The notes beneath the pieces are model-generated. The model did no database searches and was not told the origin of the DNA. It was given only the letters and a program-made list of their open reading frames with translations. From an uncultured Eubacteriales bacterium (lineage in GTDB: Bacteria; Bacillota; Clostridia; Oscillospirales; Oscillospiraceae), in the NCBI GenBank assembly GCA_900543625.1, contig UQSF01000006.1, positions 1 through 64,000 of the forward strand: DNA of 64,000 bases, in the 5' to 3' direction. This document shows positions 22,848 to 30,807 of this stretch, one piece after another. A program made the translations under genes and the position numbers. The first letter of the stretch is position 1, and each line of letters begins with the position of its first letter.

Positions 22848-23582
22848 ATGGCAGTCGTATCTATGAAACAGCTTCTTGAGGCCGGTGTCCACTTCGGTCA
22901 CCAGACCCGCAGATGGAACCCGAAAATGGCGGAGTATATCTACTGCGAGCGCAACGGTATCTACATCATCGACCTGCAGAAGACCGTCAAAAAGCTCGAG
23001 GAGGCTTACAGCTTCGTGCGCAACCTCGCGGAGAATGGCCAGACCATCCTCTTCGTCGGCACAAAAAAGCAGGCTGCAGACGCTGTGAAGGAAGAGGCTT
23101 CCCGCGTCGGTATGTACTACGTCAACGCCCGTTGGCTCGGCGGCATGCTCACCAACTTCAAGACCATGCGCACCCGCATCGACCGTCTGGCTCAGCTCAA
23201 GAAGATGCAGGAGGACGGCACCTTCGATATGCTCCCGAAGAAGGAAGTCATGAAGCTGCTCGGCGAGATGGAGAAGCTCGAGAAGTATCTCGGCGGCGTC
23301 AAGGAAATGAAGAAGCTCCCCGGCGCTCTGTTCGTCGTTGACCCGCGCAAGGAGCACAACGCCATCGCCGAGGCCCGCAAGCTGCACATCCCGATCGTCG
23401 CCATCGTCGACACCAACTGCGACCCGGACGAGATCGATTACGTCATTCCCGCCAACGATGACGCCATCCGCGCCATCCGCCTGATCGCTTCCACCATGGC
23501 CAACGCCGTGCAGGAAGGTCGCCAGGGCATCGACGCTGAGGATGCCGCTTCCGAGGAAGAGGCTCAGAAGGTCGAAGAGTAA
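22848..23582 (+). CDS. rpsB: 30S ribosomal protein S2
   Basis: A 244-residue S2 protein. MKQLLEAGVHFGHQTRRWNPKM is the N-terminal signature, IIDLQKTVKKLEEAY and FVGTKKQA follow, and PGALFVVDPRKEHNAIAEARKL with DTNCDPDEIDYVIPANDDAIRA is the second signature. It binds 16S rRNA at the head-body junction of the small subunit. A very strong SD (AAAGGAGG) precedes ATG 22848. Cotranscribed with tsf. Confidence 0.99.
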   Translation: MAVVSMKQLLEAGVHFGHQTRRWNPKMAEYIYCERNGIYIIDLQKTVKKLEEAYSFVRNLAENGQTILFVGTKKQAADAVKEEASRVGMYYVNARWLGGMLTNFKTMRTRIDRLAQLKKMQEDGTFDMLPKKEVMKLLGEMEKLEKYLGGVKEMKKLPGALFVVDPRKEHNAIAEARKLHIPIVAIVDTNCDPDEIDYVIPANDDAIRAIRLIASTMANAVQEGRQGIDAEDAASEEEAQKVEE

Positions 23583-23593
23583 TCGGAAACTGT

Positions 23594-23618
23594 AAGGGCG
23601 GGCCTCGTACCCGCCCTT
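23594..23618 (+). other. Hairpin in the rpsB-tsf intergenic region
   Basis: AAGGGCGGG (23594-23602) and CCCGCCCTT (23610-23618) are exact complements with a 7-base loop. No T run follows, so it is likely a partial attenuator or mRNA-processing stem that sets the S2 to EF-Ts ratio. Confidence 0.6.
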
Positions 23619-23647
23619 CTGATAAAAATAACAAAGGAGAAAGAATT

Positions 23648-24559
23648 ATGGCATTTTCTGCTGCTGATGTGAAAAATCTGCGTGAAATGACCGGCGTCGG
23701 CATGATGGACTGCAAAAAGGCTCTGACCGCTGCCGATGGCGATATCGATAAAGCCGTGGAATGGCTCCGCGAAAAGGGCCTCGCCGCCGCTCAGAAGAAG
23801 GCCGGACGCATTGCCGCCGAGGGCATGGCTTACGCCGTTGACATCGACGGCATCGGTGTGATCATCGAGGTCAATGCCGAGTCCGACTTCGTGGCCAAGA
23901 ACGACCTGTTTGTGGAGTACGTCAAGGGCGTCGCCGCTGTCATCGCCAAGGAGAACCCGGCTGATCTTGACGCGCTGTACGCCTGCGCTTACGGCAACGG
24001 CAAGACCGTGCTCGAGGAGCAGAACGACAAGGTCCTCGTCATCGGCGAGAACATCAAGGTCCGCCGCTTCGCGCGCTACGACACCGGCCTGAGCGTTCCC
24101 TATGTCCACATGGGCGGCCGTATCGCCGTGCTCGTCAACCTTGAGACCGAGTCCACCGACGCTGCTGTCATCGAGCTCGGCAAGGACATCGCCATGCAGA
24201 TTGCGGCTCTGAACCCGACCTACATGGACAAGAGCGACGTCTCCGAGGAGTTCATCGCCAAGGAGAAGGAGATCCGCCTGGCTCAGGCCAAGGAAGATCC
24301 GAAGAACGCCAAGAAGCCCGACGCCATCATCGAGAAGATCGTCATGGGTGGTATCGCTAAGTACTTCAAGGAGATCTGCCTGCTGCAGCAGCCGTTCGTC
24401 AAGGACGACAAAGTCTCCGTTGAGGATCACATCGCCGCTGTCGCAAAGCAGATCGGTGCCTCCATCAAGCTCGTGGGCTACACCCGCTTTGAGAAGGGCG
24501 AAGGCATTGAGAAGCGTCAGGATGACCTCGCTGAGGAAGTCGCCAAGCTCGTGAAGTAA
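23648..24559 (+). CDS. tsf: Translation elongation factor Ts
   Basis: A 303-residue nucleotide-exchange factor for EF-Tu. The N-terminal UBA-like module has VKNLREMTGVGMMDCKKAL, the first EF-Ts signature. VEVNAESDFVAKNDLF carries the conserved TDFV-like loop that displaces Mg2+ from EF-Tu. The remainder is the dimerisation and C-terminal module, ending KYFKEICLLQQPFVKDD. AAAGGAG precedes ATG 23648. The order rpsB-tsf is nearly universal. Confidence 0.99.
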   Translation: MAFSAADVKNLREMTGVGMMDCKKALTAADGDIDKAVEWLREKGLAAAQKKAGRIAAEGMAYAVDIDGIGVIIEVNAESDFVAKNDLFVEYVKGVAAVIAKENPADLDALYACAYGNGKTVLEEQNDKVLVIGENIKVRRFARYDTGLSVPYVHMGGRIAVLVNLETESTDAAVIELGKDIAMQIAALNPTYMDKSDVSEEFIAKEKEIRLAQAKEDPKNAKKPDAIIEKIVMGGIAKYFKEICLLQQPFVKDDKVSVEDHIAAVAKQIGASIKLVGYTRFEKGEGIEKRQDDLAEEVAKLVK

Positions 24560-24585
24560 GCTTTTGAGCTGACAATATCGATTTT

Positions 24586-24623
24586 CCGGTTCCGCAGTTC
24601 TATCCGAGCTGCGGAACTTTTTT
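24586..24623 (+). terminator. Terminator of rpsB-tsf
   Basis: GTTCCGCAG (24589-24597) pairs with CTGCGGAAC (24609-24617), followed by a six-T run. Confidence 0.9.
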
Positions 24624-24676
24624 GCCTTTGGGTAGCCAGCATCCGATTTTCTTCCTATTTCCGTCTGTTTCTGGCG

Positions 24677-24723
24677 GTAGAGTGACTCTACACAGCAGTA
24701 GAGACGCATATTTTTGTGTAGAG
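24677..24723. repeat. Helically phased GTAGAG repeats upstream of degV
   Basis: GTAGAG occurs at 24677, 24698 and 24718 (spacings 21 and 20 bases), with the inverted copy CTCTAC at 24686. TAGAGTGACTCTA (24678-24690) is a palindrome, and CTCTACAC/GTGTAGAG (24686-24693, 24716-24723) an 8-bp inverted repeat. The rest of the 24624-24843 gap is AT-rich with no ORF; TTTACA (24770-24775) and GATAAA (24792-24797) are a weak promoter. Confidence 0.5.
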
Positions 24724-24843
24724 GCTGAAAAAATGGAACGTAGACAGGAAAAAATGACAGTAGGTTGAATTTACACACCCAAGGGTGTATGGATAAAGAG
24801 CGCACAATGTGCAGCACTTTGAGCAAAACAAAGGAGCACCCAT

Positions 24844-25704
24844 ATGATTCAGATCTTTACCGATACGTCGGCGAACCTGCCGGCCTCGTACATTCAGAAA
24901 TATGCCCTGCGCGTGATCCCGCTGACCTACCTGATCGATGGTGTCGAGGCGCATCAGGACCCGACTGTGGACTTTGACGGCAAGGCCTACTATGACGCAA
25001 TGCGCAGCGGCACGTCCGTGACGACCGCCATGATCAACATCGCCGGTTTTCTCGAACCGCTGCGTGAGGTGCTTGCGGCCGGCGACGATGCGATCTACAT
25101 CGGTATGTCCGGCGGAATCAGCGGCACGGCACACGCTGCCTCCCTCGCTGTGGAGGAGCTGAAGGAAGAATTCCCGGAGCGGAAGGTCGCCTCCATCGAC
25201 ACATATGCCGCCTCCCTCGGCGAGGGGCTGCTCGTGGTCGAGGCTGCGCGTATGCTCGAAAACGGCGCGTCCTTTGACGAGATCGTGGAGAAGATCTCGC
25301 AGCGCCGTCATGTGATGTGCCAGTATTTCACGGTCGACGACCTCGCCTATCTCGAGCGCGGCGGCCGCGTGAGCAAGGCTGCCGCTATCGTCGGCACAGT
25401 GCTGAAGATCAAGCCTCTGCTGCGCGGCGACGAAGAGGGCAGAATTGTCCTGTGCGGCAAGACGCGCGGGCGCAAGCAGTCCCTCACTTCCCTTGCTGAC
25501 TTCTATGAAAAGCTGGTCACAGACAAGACGGAAGAGATCGGCATCGCGCACGCGGATGACGCCGAGTGTGCGCAGTTTCTGCTCGACGCGCTGCGCAAGC
25601 GCGGCTTCACCGGCGACTGCCTGACCGTATGCTATGAGCCTGTCACGGGCTGCCACGTCGGCCCCGGCACGGTGGCGCTGTTCTTCTACGGCGTGCACAG
25701 ATGA
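24844..25704 (+). CDS. DegV family fatty-acid-binding protein
   Basis: A 286-residue two-domain DegV protein. IFTDTSANLPASY and the SGTSVTTA and GMSGGISGTAHAA loops form the lipid-carboxylate pocket. In Gram-positives DegV/FakB proteins present fatty acids to the kinase FakA for phosphorylation and membrane lipid synthesis. No fakA is adjacent, so use as a FakB is inferred from the family. ATG 24844 follows AAAGGAG. Monocistronic, with phased repeats upstream and a terminator downstream. Confidence 0.93.
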   Translation: MIQIFTDTSANLPASYIQKYALRVIPLTYLIDGVEAHQDPTVDFDGKAYYDAMRSGTSVTTAMINIAGFLEPLREVLAAGDDAIYIGMSGGISGTAHAASLAVEELKEEFPERKVASIDTYAASLGEGLLVVEAARMLENGASFDEIVEKISQRRHVMCQYFTVDDLAYLERGGRVSKAAAIVGTVLKIKPLLRGDEEGRIVLCGKTRGRKQSLTSLADFYEKLVTDKTEEIGIAHADDAECAQFLLDALRKRGFTGDCLTVCYEPVTGCHVGPGTVALFFYGVHR

Positions 25705-25717
25705 TCGGACATGATAA

Positions 25718-25760
25718 GATCCCGGAGCGTGATTGTTGACACGCTCCGGGATCATCTTTT
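25718..25760 (+). terminator. Terminator of degV
   Basis: GATCCCGGAGCGT (25718-25730) and ACGCTCCGGGATC (25741-25753) pair perfectly, followed by ATCTTTTT. It overlaps the stop codon of the converging DUF951 gene. Confidence 0.9.
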
Positions 25761-25945
25761 TATGTGTCGCTCCGATCGACCTGCCGGATCATTTTTTCAA
25801 ACTTTGCACGCGGACCCATGACCTCGCGACCGCAGCTCAGACAGCGGAGCTTAAAGTCCGCGCCGATGCGCAGCACCTCCCAGCGCTTTTCACCGCAGGG
25901 GTGCTGCTTTTTCATCGTCAGAATGTCACCGACTCGAATGTCCAT
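25760..25945 (-). CDS. DUF951 protein (small Cys-containing beta-barrel)
   Basis: A 61-residue protein with MDIRVGDILTMKKQHPCGEKRWEVLRIGADFKLRCLSC in the typical DUF951 pattern. HPCG and CLSCG provide Cys residues likely to bind zinc. Function unknown; in Firmicutes it is often near ychF or replication genes. It starts 3 bases after the rarA stop, so it is cotranscribed with rarA, and its SD GGGAGAG lies in the end of rarA. Confidence 0.9.
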   Translation of the reverse strand: MDIRVGDILTMKKQHPCGEKRWEVLRIGADFKLRCLSCGREVMGPRAKFEKMIRQVDRSDT

Positions 25946-25948
25946 CGC

Positions 25949-27211
25949 TCACTCTCCCTTGATGCGCTGCCAGTAGGCGCGCGCGGCCTGCTCGGTCTTG
26001 TTGTCGCCGTACTTGTAATAGTGTTTTCCCTTGAGCTCATCGGGCAGATACTGCTGCTGCACCCAGTGCCCCGGGTAGCTGTGCGGATATTTGTAGCCCT
26101 GCTCGCGCTCAAAGCCCGTTCCGTCGGCGTGGACAATTTGCAGCTCACGCGGGATTGGCCCTGCCTTCCCCGCCCGCACGTCCGCAATCGCGGCGTCGAT
26201 GGACATGACGACGGAGTTGGACTTCGGCGCGGTTGCCAGCAGCAGCACCGCCTCCGCCAGCGGCAGACGCGCCTCCGGCAGGCCGAGCTGCAGCGCCGAG
26301 TCCACGCAGGACTTGACGATCGTGGCGGCCTGCGGATAGGCAAGGCCGATGTCCTCGCTCGCCGAGCAGAGGATGCGCCGGCAAGCGCCGATCAGATCCC
26401 CGGCCTCGAGCAGGCGCGCGAGATAATGCAGCGCCGCGTCCGGGTCTGAGCCGCGCAGCGACTTCATAAGCGCAGACACAACGTCAAAGTGATCATCACC
26501 CGCGCGGTCGTAGTGCATGGCGCTGCGCTGCGTGATATTTTCGGCATCCGCGCGCAGGAGCTGAACAGCCGCACCGTCACGCGGCGCTGCAGAAAAGAGC
26601 AGTTCAACTGTGTTGAGCGCCTTGCGCACATCGCCGCCGCAGACAGAGGCGATATACCCCGCTGTGCCCGGTTCGATGTCCGCCGTGACGTTCTCACGCG
26701 CGCAGAGAATGGACACTGCGCGCAGCACCGCCTTTTCCACCTCGGCAGCCGGCACTTGCTTGAACTCGAACACCGTGCTGCGGCTGAGCACCGCGTTGTA
26801 GACGTAGAAATACGGGTTTTCCGTCGTGGAGGCGATGACCGTGATGCGGCCGTCCTCCATGAATTCGAGCAGCGACTGCTGCTGCTTTTTGTTGAAATAC
26901 TGGATCTCGTCAAGATACAGCAGTACGCCGCCGGGTGTGAGCATGGTGTCGAGCTCCGCGATGATATTGCGGATGTCCGAAATGCTCGCAGTCGTTGCGT
27001 TCAGGCGGCGCAGGGTGCGGTTCGTGCTGGCAGCGATGATGCTCGCGACCGTGGTCTTTCCGGTGCCGGACGGGCCGTAAAACACCATATTCGGGATCTC
27101 GCCGGACGCAACGATGCGCCGGAGCATCCCGTTGGGACCAAGTATATGTTTTTGCCCGACCACATCGTCGAGCGTGGTCGGCCGGATATCATCGGCCAAT
27201 GGTCTGTACAT
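25949..27211 (-). CDS. rarA: Replication-associated recombination protein A (RarA/MgsA), AAA+ ATPase
   Basis: A 420-residue clamp-loader-like AAA+ protein. It starts with PLADDIRPTTLDDVVGQKHIL. Walker A is GPSGTGKT and Walker B is LLYLDEIQ; sensor 1 is STTENPYF. The C-terminal tetramerisation region contains SASEDIGLAYPQA and ends with HWVQQQYLPDELKGKHYYKY, diagnostic of MgsA. It acts at stalled forks with SSB. ATG 27211 follows GGAGG; the frame continues 5' to 27745 but that part is antisense to nth. Its promoter is at 27240-27268. Confidence 0.96.
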   Translation of the reverse strand: MYRPLADDIRPTTLDDVVGQKHILGPNGMLRRIVASGEIPNMVFYGPSGTGKTTVASIIAASTNRTLRRLNATTASISDIRNIIAELDTMLTPGGVLLYLDEIQYFNKKQQQSLLEFMEDGRITVIASTTENPYFYVYNAVLSRSTVFEFKQVPAAEVEKAVLRAVSILCARENVTADIEPGTAGYIASVCGGDVRKALNTVELLFSAAPRDGAAVQLLRADAENITQRSAMHYDRAGDDHFDVVSALMKSLRGSDPDAALHYLARLLEAGDLIGACRRILCSASEDIGLAYPQAATIVKSCVDSALQLGLPEARLPLAEAVLLLATAPKSNSVVMSIDAAIADVRAGKAGPIPRELQIVHADGTGFEREQGYKYPHSYPGHWVQQQYLPDELKGKHYYKYGDNKTEQAARAYWQRIKGE

Positions 27212-27239
27212 AGTGCGCCTCCTGTGTTGCGATGGCGAT

Positions 27240-27268
27240 ATTATAGCGCATTTTGCCCGCCTTGGCAA
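27240..27268 (-). promoter_or_regulatory. Promoter of rarA-DUF951
   Basis: On the minus strand TTGCCA (27268-27263), a 17-base spacer and consensus TATAAT (27245-27240). Its spacer resembles that of the divergent nth promoter. Confidence 0.8.
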
Positions 27269-27278
27269 CTCGCCGCAC

Positions 27279-27307
27279 TTGGCAGGCGGCGTAAAATGTG
27301 CTACACT
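27279..27307 (+). promoter_or_regulatory. Promoter of nth-trmO
   Basis: TTGGCA (27279-27284), 17 bases, then TACACT (27302-27307). The leader is very short: the SD AGAGGTG begins at 27313, near the predicted start site. Confidence 0.7.
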
Positions 27308-27325
27308 GCCGGAGAGGTGAAGAAA

Positions 27326-27964
27326 ATGCGCACACCCGAACAGGTTCGGGAGATCCTCCGCGCGCTGGCCCAGGCCTACCCCGCGGAGTGCTCCCTGCAA
27401 TATCAGAAGGATTACGAGCTGCTCTTCGCCGTGCGGCTGGCAGCACAGTGCACGGACGAACGCGTCAATCAAATCACACCAGCACTGTTTGCGCGCTTTC
27501 CGACGCTCGAGGCGTTTGCCGATGCCGAGCCGGAGGACGTCGAGCCCTATGTGCGCTCGTGCGGGTTTTTCCGCGCAAAGGCGCGCGACATCGTGCTGTG
27601 TGCGCGCAAGCTTGCCGCAGAATACGGCGGCCGCGTGCCGGACACGATGGAGGCACTCACTTCCCTGCCCGGCGTCGGGCGCAAGACAGCAAACCTCATC
27701 CTCGGCGACGTATATCACAAGCCCGCCGTGGTCGTGGACACGCACTGCATCCGGCTCTCAAACCGGATGGGGCTCGTCGACGGGCTCAAGAACCCCGTCA
27801 AGATTGAGACCGCGCTGCGCAAAATCCTGCCGCCGGAGGAATCGTCCGACTTTTGCCACCGGCTCGTCCTGCACGGCCGCGCCGTGTGCACCGCGCGCAA
27901 GCCGCTATGCAGCACGTGCTGCGTGCGCCACGTATGTCAAACCGCAGAGGAGATGGAGCTATGA
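27326..27964 (+). CDS. nth: Endonuclease III
   Basis: A 212-residue DNA glycosylase/AP lyase for oxidised pyrimidines. The helix-hairpin-helix LPGVGRKTANLIL carries the catalytic Lys, and VVDTHCIRLSNRMG the catalytic Asp. The C-terminal [4Fe-4S] loop is intact: C188-x6-C195-x2-C198-x5-C204. ATG 27326 has SD AGAGGTG at good spacing. The longer upstream frame runs antisense through rarA and is not coding. It overlaps trmO as ATGA. Confidence 0.97.
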   Translation: MRTPEQVREILRALAQAYPAECSLQYQKDYELLFAVRLAAQCTDERVNQITPALFARFPTLEAFADAEPEDVEPYVRSCGFFRAKARDIVLCARKLAAEYGGRVPDTMEALTSLPGVGRKTANLILGDVYHKPAVVVDTHCIRLSNRMGLVDGLKNPVKIETALRKILPPEESSDFCHRLVLHGRAVCTARKPLCSTCCVRHVCQTAEEMEL

Positions 27965-28638
27965 GACCGATCGCACACATCCACAGCGATTTTTCCACCA
28001 AATTCGGCATCCCACGTCAGAGCGGTGTCGTCGAAAGCCTGCAGGCCGAGATCGTCTTTGAGCCGGAATTCCGCAGCCGTGAGGCCGTGCGGGGGCTGGA
28101 CGGCTACTCGCACATCTGGCTGATCTGGGAGTTTTCTGAAAACGTTGATGCTCCCTGGTCGCCGACCGTGCGACCGCCGCGACTGGGCGGCAATGTGCGC
28201 ATGGGCGTGTTCGCCACGCGCTCCCCGTTCCGGCCAAACCCCATCGGCCTGTCGTGTGTGCGGCTCGAGCGCGTCGATCTCACTGATCCGCGCGGGCCGG
28301 TGCTCCACGTCGCAGGGGCAGACCTCATGGACGGGACACCGATTTTTGACATCAAGCCCTATGTTGCCTATGCCGACTGCCATCCGGAGGCGGCCGAAGG
28401 CTTCACCGGTCAGGTGGAGATGCAGGAGCTGACCGTGACGATCCCGCCGGAGCAGCTCTCCCGCTTCCCTGCCGACAAGCGCGACGCGCTCATCGGCGTG
28501 CTCACGCAAGACCCGCGTCCCCGGTATCAAGCAGACGCCAGCCGCGTCTACGGGCTGGAATTCGGCGGCTATGAAATCAAATTCCGCGTTGACAGTCAGA
28601 CGCTGACCGTCACGGACATCATAAAAAAAGGCTCGTGA
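27961..28638 (+). CDS. trmO: tRNA (N6-threonylcarbamoyladenosine-37 N6)-methyltransferase, TsaA/YaeB family
   Basis: A 225-residue protein. The YaeB-type beta barrel includes FSTKFGIPRQSGVV, YSHIWLIWEFSEN, GVFATRSPFRPNPIGLSCVRL and GADLMDGTPIFDIKPYVAYAD, all conserved in TrmO. It methylates t6A37 of tRNA-Thr(GGU)-type tRNAs using SAM. The first codon overlaps the nth stop (ATGA), so the two are coupled. A C-terminal extension contains DPRPRYQ and FRVD, typical of full-length TrmO. Confidence 0.95.
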   Translation: MRPIAHIHSDFSTKFGIPRQSGVVESLQAEIVFEPEFRSREAVRGLDGYSHIWLIWEFSENVDAPWSPTVRPPRLGGNVRMGVFATRSPFRPNPIGLSCVRLERVDLTDPRGPVLHVAGADLMDGTPIFDIKPYVAYADCHPEAAEGFTGQVEMQELTVTIPPEQLSRFPADKRDALIGVLTQDPRPRYQADASRVYGLEFGGYEIKFRVDSQTLTVTDIIKKGS

Positions 28639-28656
28639 AAATCACGAGTCTTTTTT
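28624..28656. terminator. Bidirectional terminator after trmO
   Basis: A run of A, GGCTCGTGA, a short loop, TCACGAGTC and six T (one G-T pair). It serves trmO and the converging hydrolase gene. Confidence 0.88.
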
Positions 28657-29466
28657 GTATTTGAGCTGATACAGGTCCGTTCGCCGCGCGCGCAAAACCG
28701 GGATCTGCGCCCGGACGGCATCCGTCTGTGCAAGATCAATGTCGCAGATCAGCAGCTCCGGTGCTGCATCGGCCTGTGCCTGCACGCGCCCCCAAGGGTC
28801 ACACATGAGCGAGTGGGCATAGGAGACATAGCCCGCCGTCTCGTCCCGCGCCGGGGCGCAGCCCGCGACAAAGCACTGGTTATCGAGCGCCCGCGCGCGA
28901 AACAAAAGCTCCCAATGTGCCGGACCGGTCGTCATATTGAACGCCGCCGGAACAACGATCAGCCGCGCGCCCTCGAGGGCGAGGATGCGAAACAGCTCTG
29001 CAAAGCGCACGTCAAAGCAGATGGCGACGCCGACCTTGCCGAACGGCGTGTCAAAGAGCATATAATGCTGTCCGGGCGAGAGTGTGTCGGACTCAAAAAA
29101 CCGCTGACCTCCCGCCACATCAATGTCAAACAGGTGCACCTTGCGGTGTTTTGCCTGCTGCGTCCCGTTCGGGTCAAAGACATAGCAGGTGTTGTAGATC
29201 GCATCCCCGTCCCGCTCCGGAACAGAGCCCGCGACGAGCCAAACGCAGCATTCCCGCGCAGTGTCGCGCAGCAGCTGCCACGTCTGGCCGCCCTGCGGCT
29301 CGGCGTATTCAACAAACGCCGCGTTGTTATATGGGCAGCACCACATCTCCGGCAGCACGACCAGATCACAGCCGGCAGCGGCGGCATCGCGCACATAGCG
29401 GCGCATGGCCGCGTGATTCTCCTGCTGCGACGCCGTGACCGGCATCTGGCACAGACCAAGCTTCAT
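28642..29466 (-). CDS. Carbon-nitrogen hydrolase (omega-amidase/NIT2-like)
   Basis: A 274-residue nitrilase-superfamily amidase with the full Glu-Lys-Cys triad: VLPEMW (Glu), HRKVHLFDID (Lys) and VAICFDVRFAEL (Cys). The FxESDTLSPG segment and overall length match omega-amidase or deaminated-glutathione amidase, which remove the amide from alpha-ketoglutaramate-type metabolites as a repair step. ATG 29466 follows GGGGGA; the upstream GTG (29484) has no SD. Monocistronic. Confidence 0.9.
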   Translation of the reverse strand: MKLGLCQMPVTASQQENHAAMRRYVRDAAAAGCDLVVLPEMWCCPYNNAAFVEYAEPQGGQTWQLLRDTARECCVWLVAGSVPERDGDAIYNTCYVFDPNGTQQAKHRKVHLFDIDVAGGQRFFESDTLSPGQHYMLFDTPFGKVGVAICFDVRFAELFRILALEGARLIVVPAAFNMTTGPAHWELLFRARALDNQCFVAGCAPARDETAGYVSYAHSLMCDPWGRVQAQADAAPELLICDIDLAQTDAVRAQIPVLRARRTDLYQLKYKKDS

Positions 29467-29523
29467 GGTATCCCCCGCTTTCACACCGTTATGTGACCAG
29501 CATAGCGAAAAACGGCGGCGCTG

Positions 29524-29784
29524 TCAAACATTTCTGCCCGCGCGCACGTCACTGCCGCAGTGCGGACAGTACGTCTTTTTGCCGGAGAAAAACATCATAC
29601 CAAGGTAGCGGCGGCAGAACGGACAGCGCTGCGTACACAGGGCGATGATCACACCGGCTATGACGCACCCAAGCGCTGCATATACCAGCGCCCGGATGCC
29701 ATACCAGCAGCTGCTGCCGTATAAGGCAAAGCCAAATAAAACCAGAATCGTCGAAACACTGTCCCAAAATCGTATCCGTTTCAC
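29524..29784 (-). CDS. Small membrane protein with C-terminal zinc ribbon
   Basis: An 86-residue protein of no recognised family. Two hydrophobic segments (about 6-25 and 28-50) are followed by CPFCRRYLGMMFFSGKKTYCPHCG, a CxxC...CxxC zinc-ribbon pattern. GTG 29784 is chosen because GGGGAGG lies 7 bases upstream; the longer frame to 29817 runs into the SD region. It lies between the hydrolase gene and the yebC terminators. Confidence 0.72.
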   Translation of the reverse strand: MKRIRFWDSVSTILVLFGFALYGSSCWYGIRALVYAALGCVIAGVIIALCTQRCPFCRRYLGMMFFSGKKTYCPHCGSDVRAGRNV

Positions 29785-29853
29785 GCAGCAACCTCCCCGA
29801 TGTTTTGGGGACAGCATAGCACATCCCGGTCAAGACCGACACCAAAACCGTGT

Positions 29854-29891
29854 AAAAAGCGGGTGAAATGCAGTGCCTGCATTTCACCCGC
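29854..29891 (-). terminator. Second tandem terminator downstream of yebC
   Basis: GCGGGTGAAATGCA (29859-29872) and TGCATTTCACCCGC (29878-29891) form a perfect 14-bp stem. On the minus strand TTTTT follows. Confidence 0.9.
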
Positions 29892-29910
29892 TGCGTAGGA
29901 TTCGCCCAGA

Positions 29911-29951
29911 AAGGCAAAAGTGATGGAGAGATACTAAAATCTCTCCATCAC
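29911..29951 (-). terminator. First tandem terminator downstream of yebC
   Basis: GTGATGGAGAGAT (29920-29932) and ATCTCTCCATCAC (29939-29951) form a perfect 13-bp stem, with CTTTTGCC after it on the minus strand. The weaker T run may explain the second terminator. Confidence 0.75.
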
Positions 29952-29987
29952 GATCGCTGATAAAGCTGATAAAACAGAAACAGGCGC

Positions 29988-30719
29988 TCACTCTTCCCAG
30001 TTGTGCCAGACGTTCTGGACATCGTCGTTGTCCTCGAACATATCGAGCATCTTCTGGAGATTCTTGATGTCGCCCTCGTCGGTAAGCTTGATGGTGTTCT
30101 GCGGCACCATCTCTGCCTGCGCGCTCAGCAGCTCATAGCCGTCATTCGTGAGCGCCTCGGCCACCGAAGCCACATCATCGGGATCAGTGTAGACCGTGTA
30201 GACACCCTCGTCGGGCGCAAAGTCGGCTGCACCGGCTTCGAGCGCATCCTCCATGACCTTGTCTTCCTCGAGCTCCTGATCTTCATCATTGATGACGATG
30301 ACGCCCTTTTTGTCAAACGACCACGACACGCAGCCGGTCGCGCCCATGTTTCCGCCGTACTTATCAAAGTAATGGCGCACCTCGGAGGCGGTGCGGTTGC
30401 GGTTGTCAGTCATCGTTTCAACGATGATGGCGACACCAGACGGGCCATAGCCTTCGTAGGTAATGGACTCGTAGTTATCGGTGTTGCCGGAGCCGAGCGC
30501 CTTATCGATCGTGCGCTTAATATTATCGTTCGGCATGTTGGCGGCCTTCGCCTTTGCAATGACAGCTGCGAGGCGGGAATTGTTATTGGGGTCGCCGCTG
30601 CCGCCCTCTTTGACGGCCACGATCATCTCGCGGGCGATCTTCGTGAACGCCTGCGCACGCTTGGCATCCTGCGCGCCTTTGGTTTTCTGTATGTTATGCC
30701 ACTTGGAATGTCCGGACAT
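29988..30719 (-). CDS. yebC: YebC/PmpR family DNA-binding/translation-associated protein
   Basis: A 243-residue protein that starts MSGHSKWHNIQKTKGAQDAKRAQ, the family signature. NSRLAAVIAKAKAANMPNDNI and YEGYGPSGVAIIVE are further conserved blocks. YebC proteins were described as regulators, and more recently some were linked to translation of polyproline stretches; which applies here is not visible. ATG 30719 follows AGAGGAG. It has its own promoter and two tandem terminators. Confidence 0.97.
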   Translation of the reverse strand: MSGHSKWHNIQKTKGAQDAKRAQAFTKIAREMIVAVKEGGSGDPNNNSRLAAVIAKAKAANMPNDNIKRTIDKALGSGNTDNYESITYEGYGPSGVAIIVETMTDNRNRTASEVRHYFDKYGGNMGATGCVSWSFDKKGVIVINDEDQELEEDKVMEDALEAGAADFAPDEGVYTVYTDPDDVASVAEALTNDGYELLSAQAEMVPQNTIKLTDEGDIKNLQKMLDMFEDNDDVQNVWHNWEE

Positions 30720-30752
30720 AGTTACAACTCCTCTTGCTAAAATGCTTTGAAC

Positions 30753-30781
30753 ATTTTAACACAAACAGAGCCGCGTGGCAA
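30753..30781 (-). promoter_or_regulatory. Promoter of yebC
   Basis: On the minus strand TTGCCA (30781-30776), a 17-base spacer, then TAAAAT (30758-30753). It lies in the gap after sipL. Confidence 0.75.
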
Positions 30782-30807
30782 GGAAAATCCGCATTTTTGC
30801 GCGAAAA

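Noticed and set aside
26489..27325. Upstream extension of the nth frame
   Set aside because: It is antisense to rarA. The SD and conserved start place nth at 27326.
27212..27745. 5' extension of the rarA frame
   Set aside because: It overlaps nth on the other strand and passes through both promoters; ATG 27211 has a good SD and starts the family sequence.
29854..29951. Closely spaced stems looked like CRISPR-type repeats
   Set aside because: The two stems differ in sequence, there are only two, and each is followed by a T run on the minus strand, so they are terminators.
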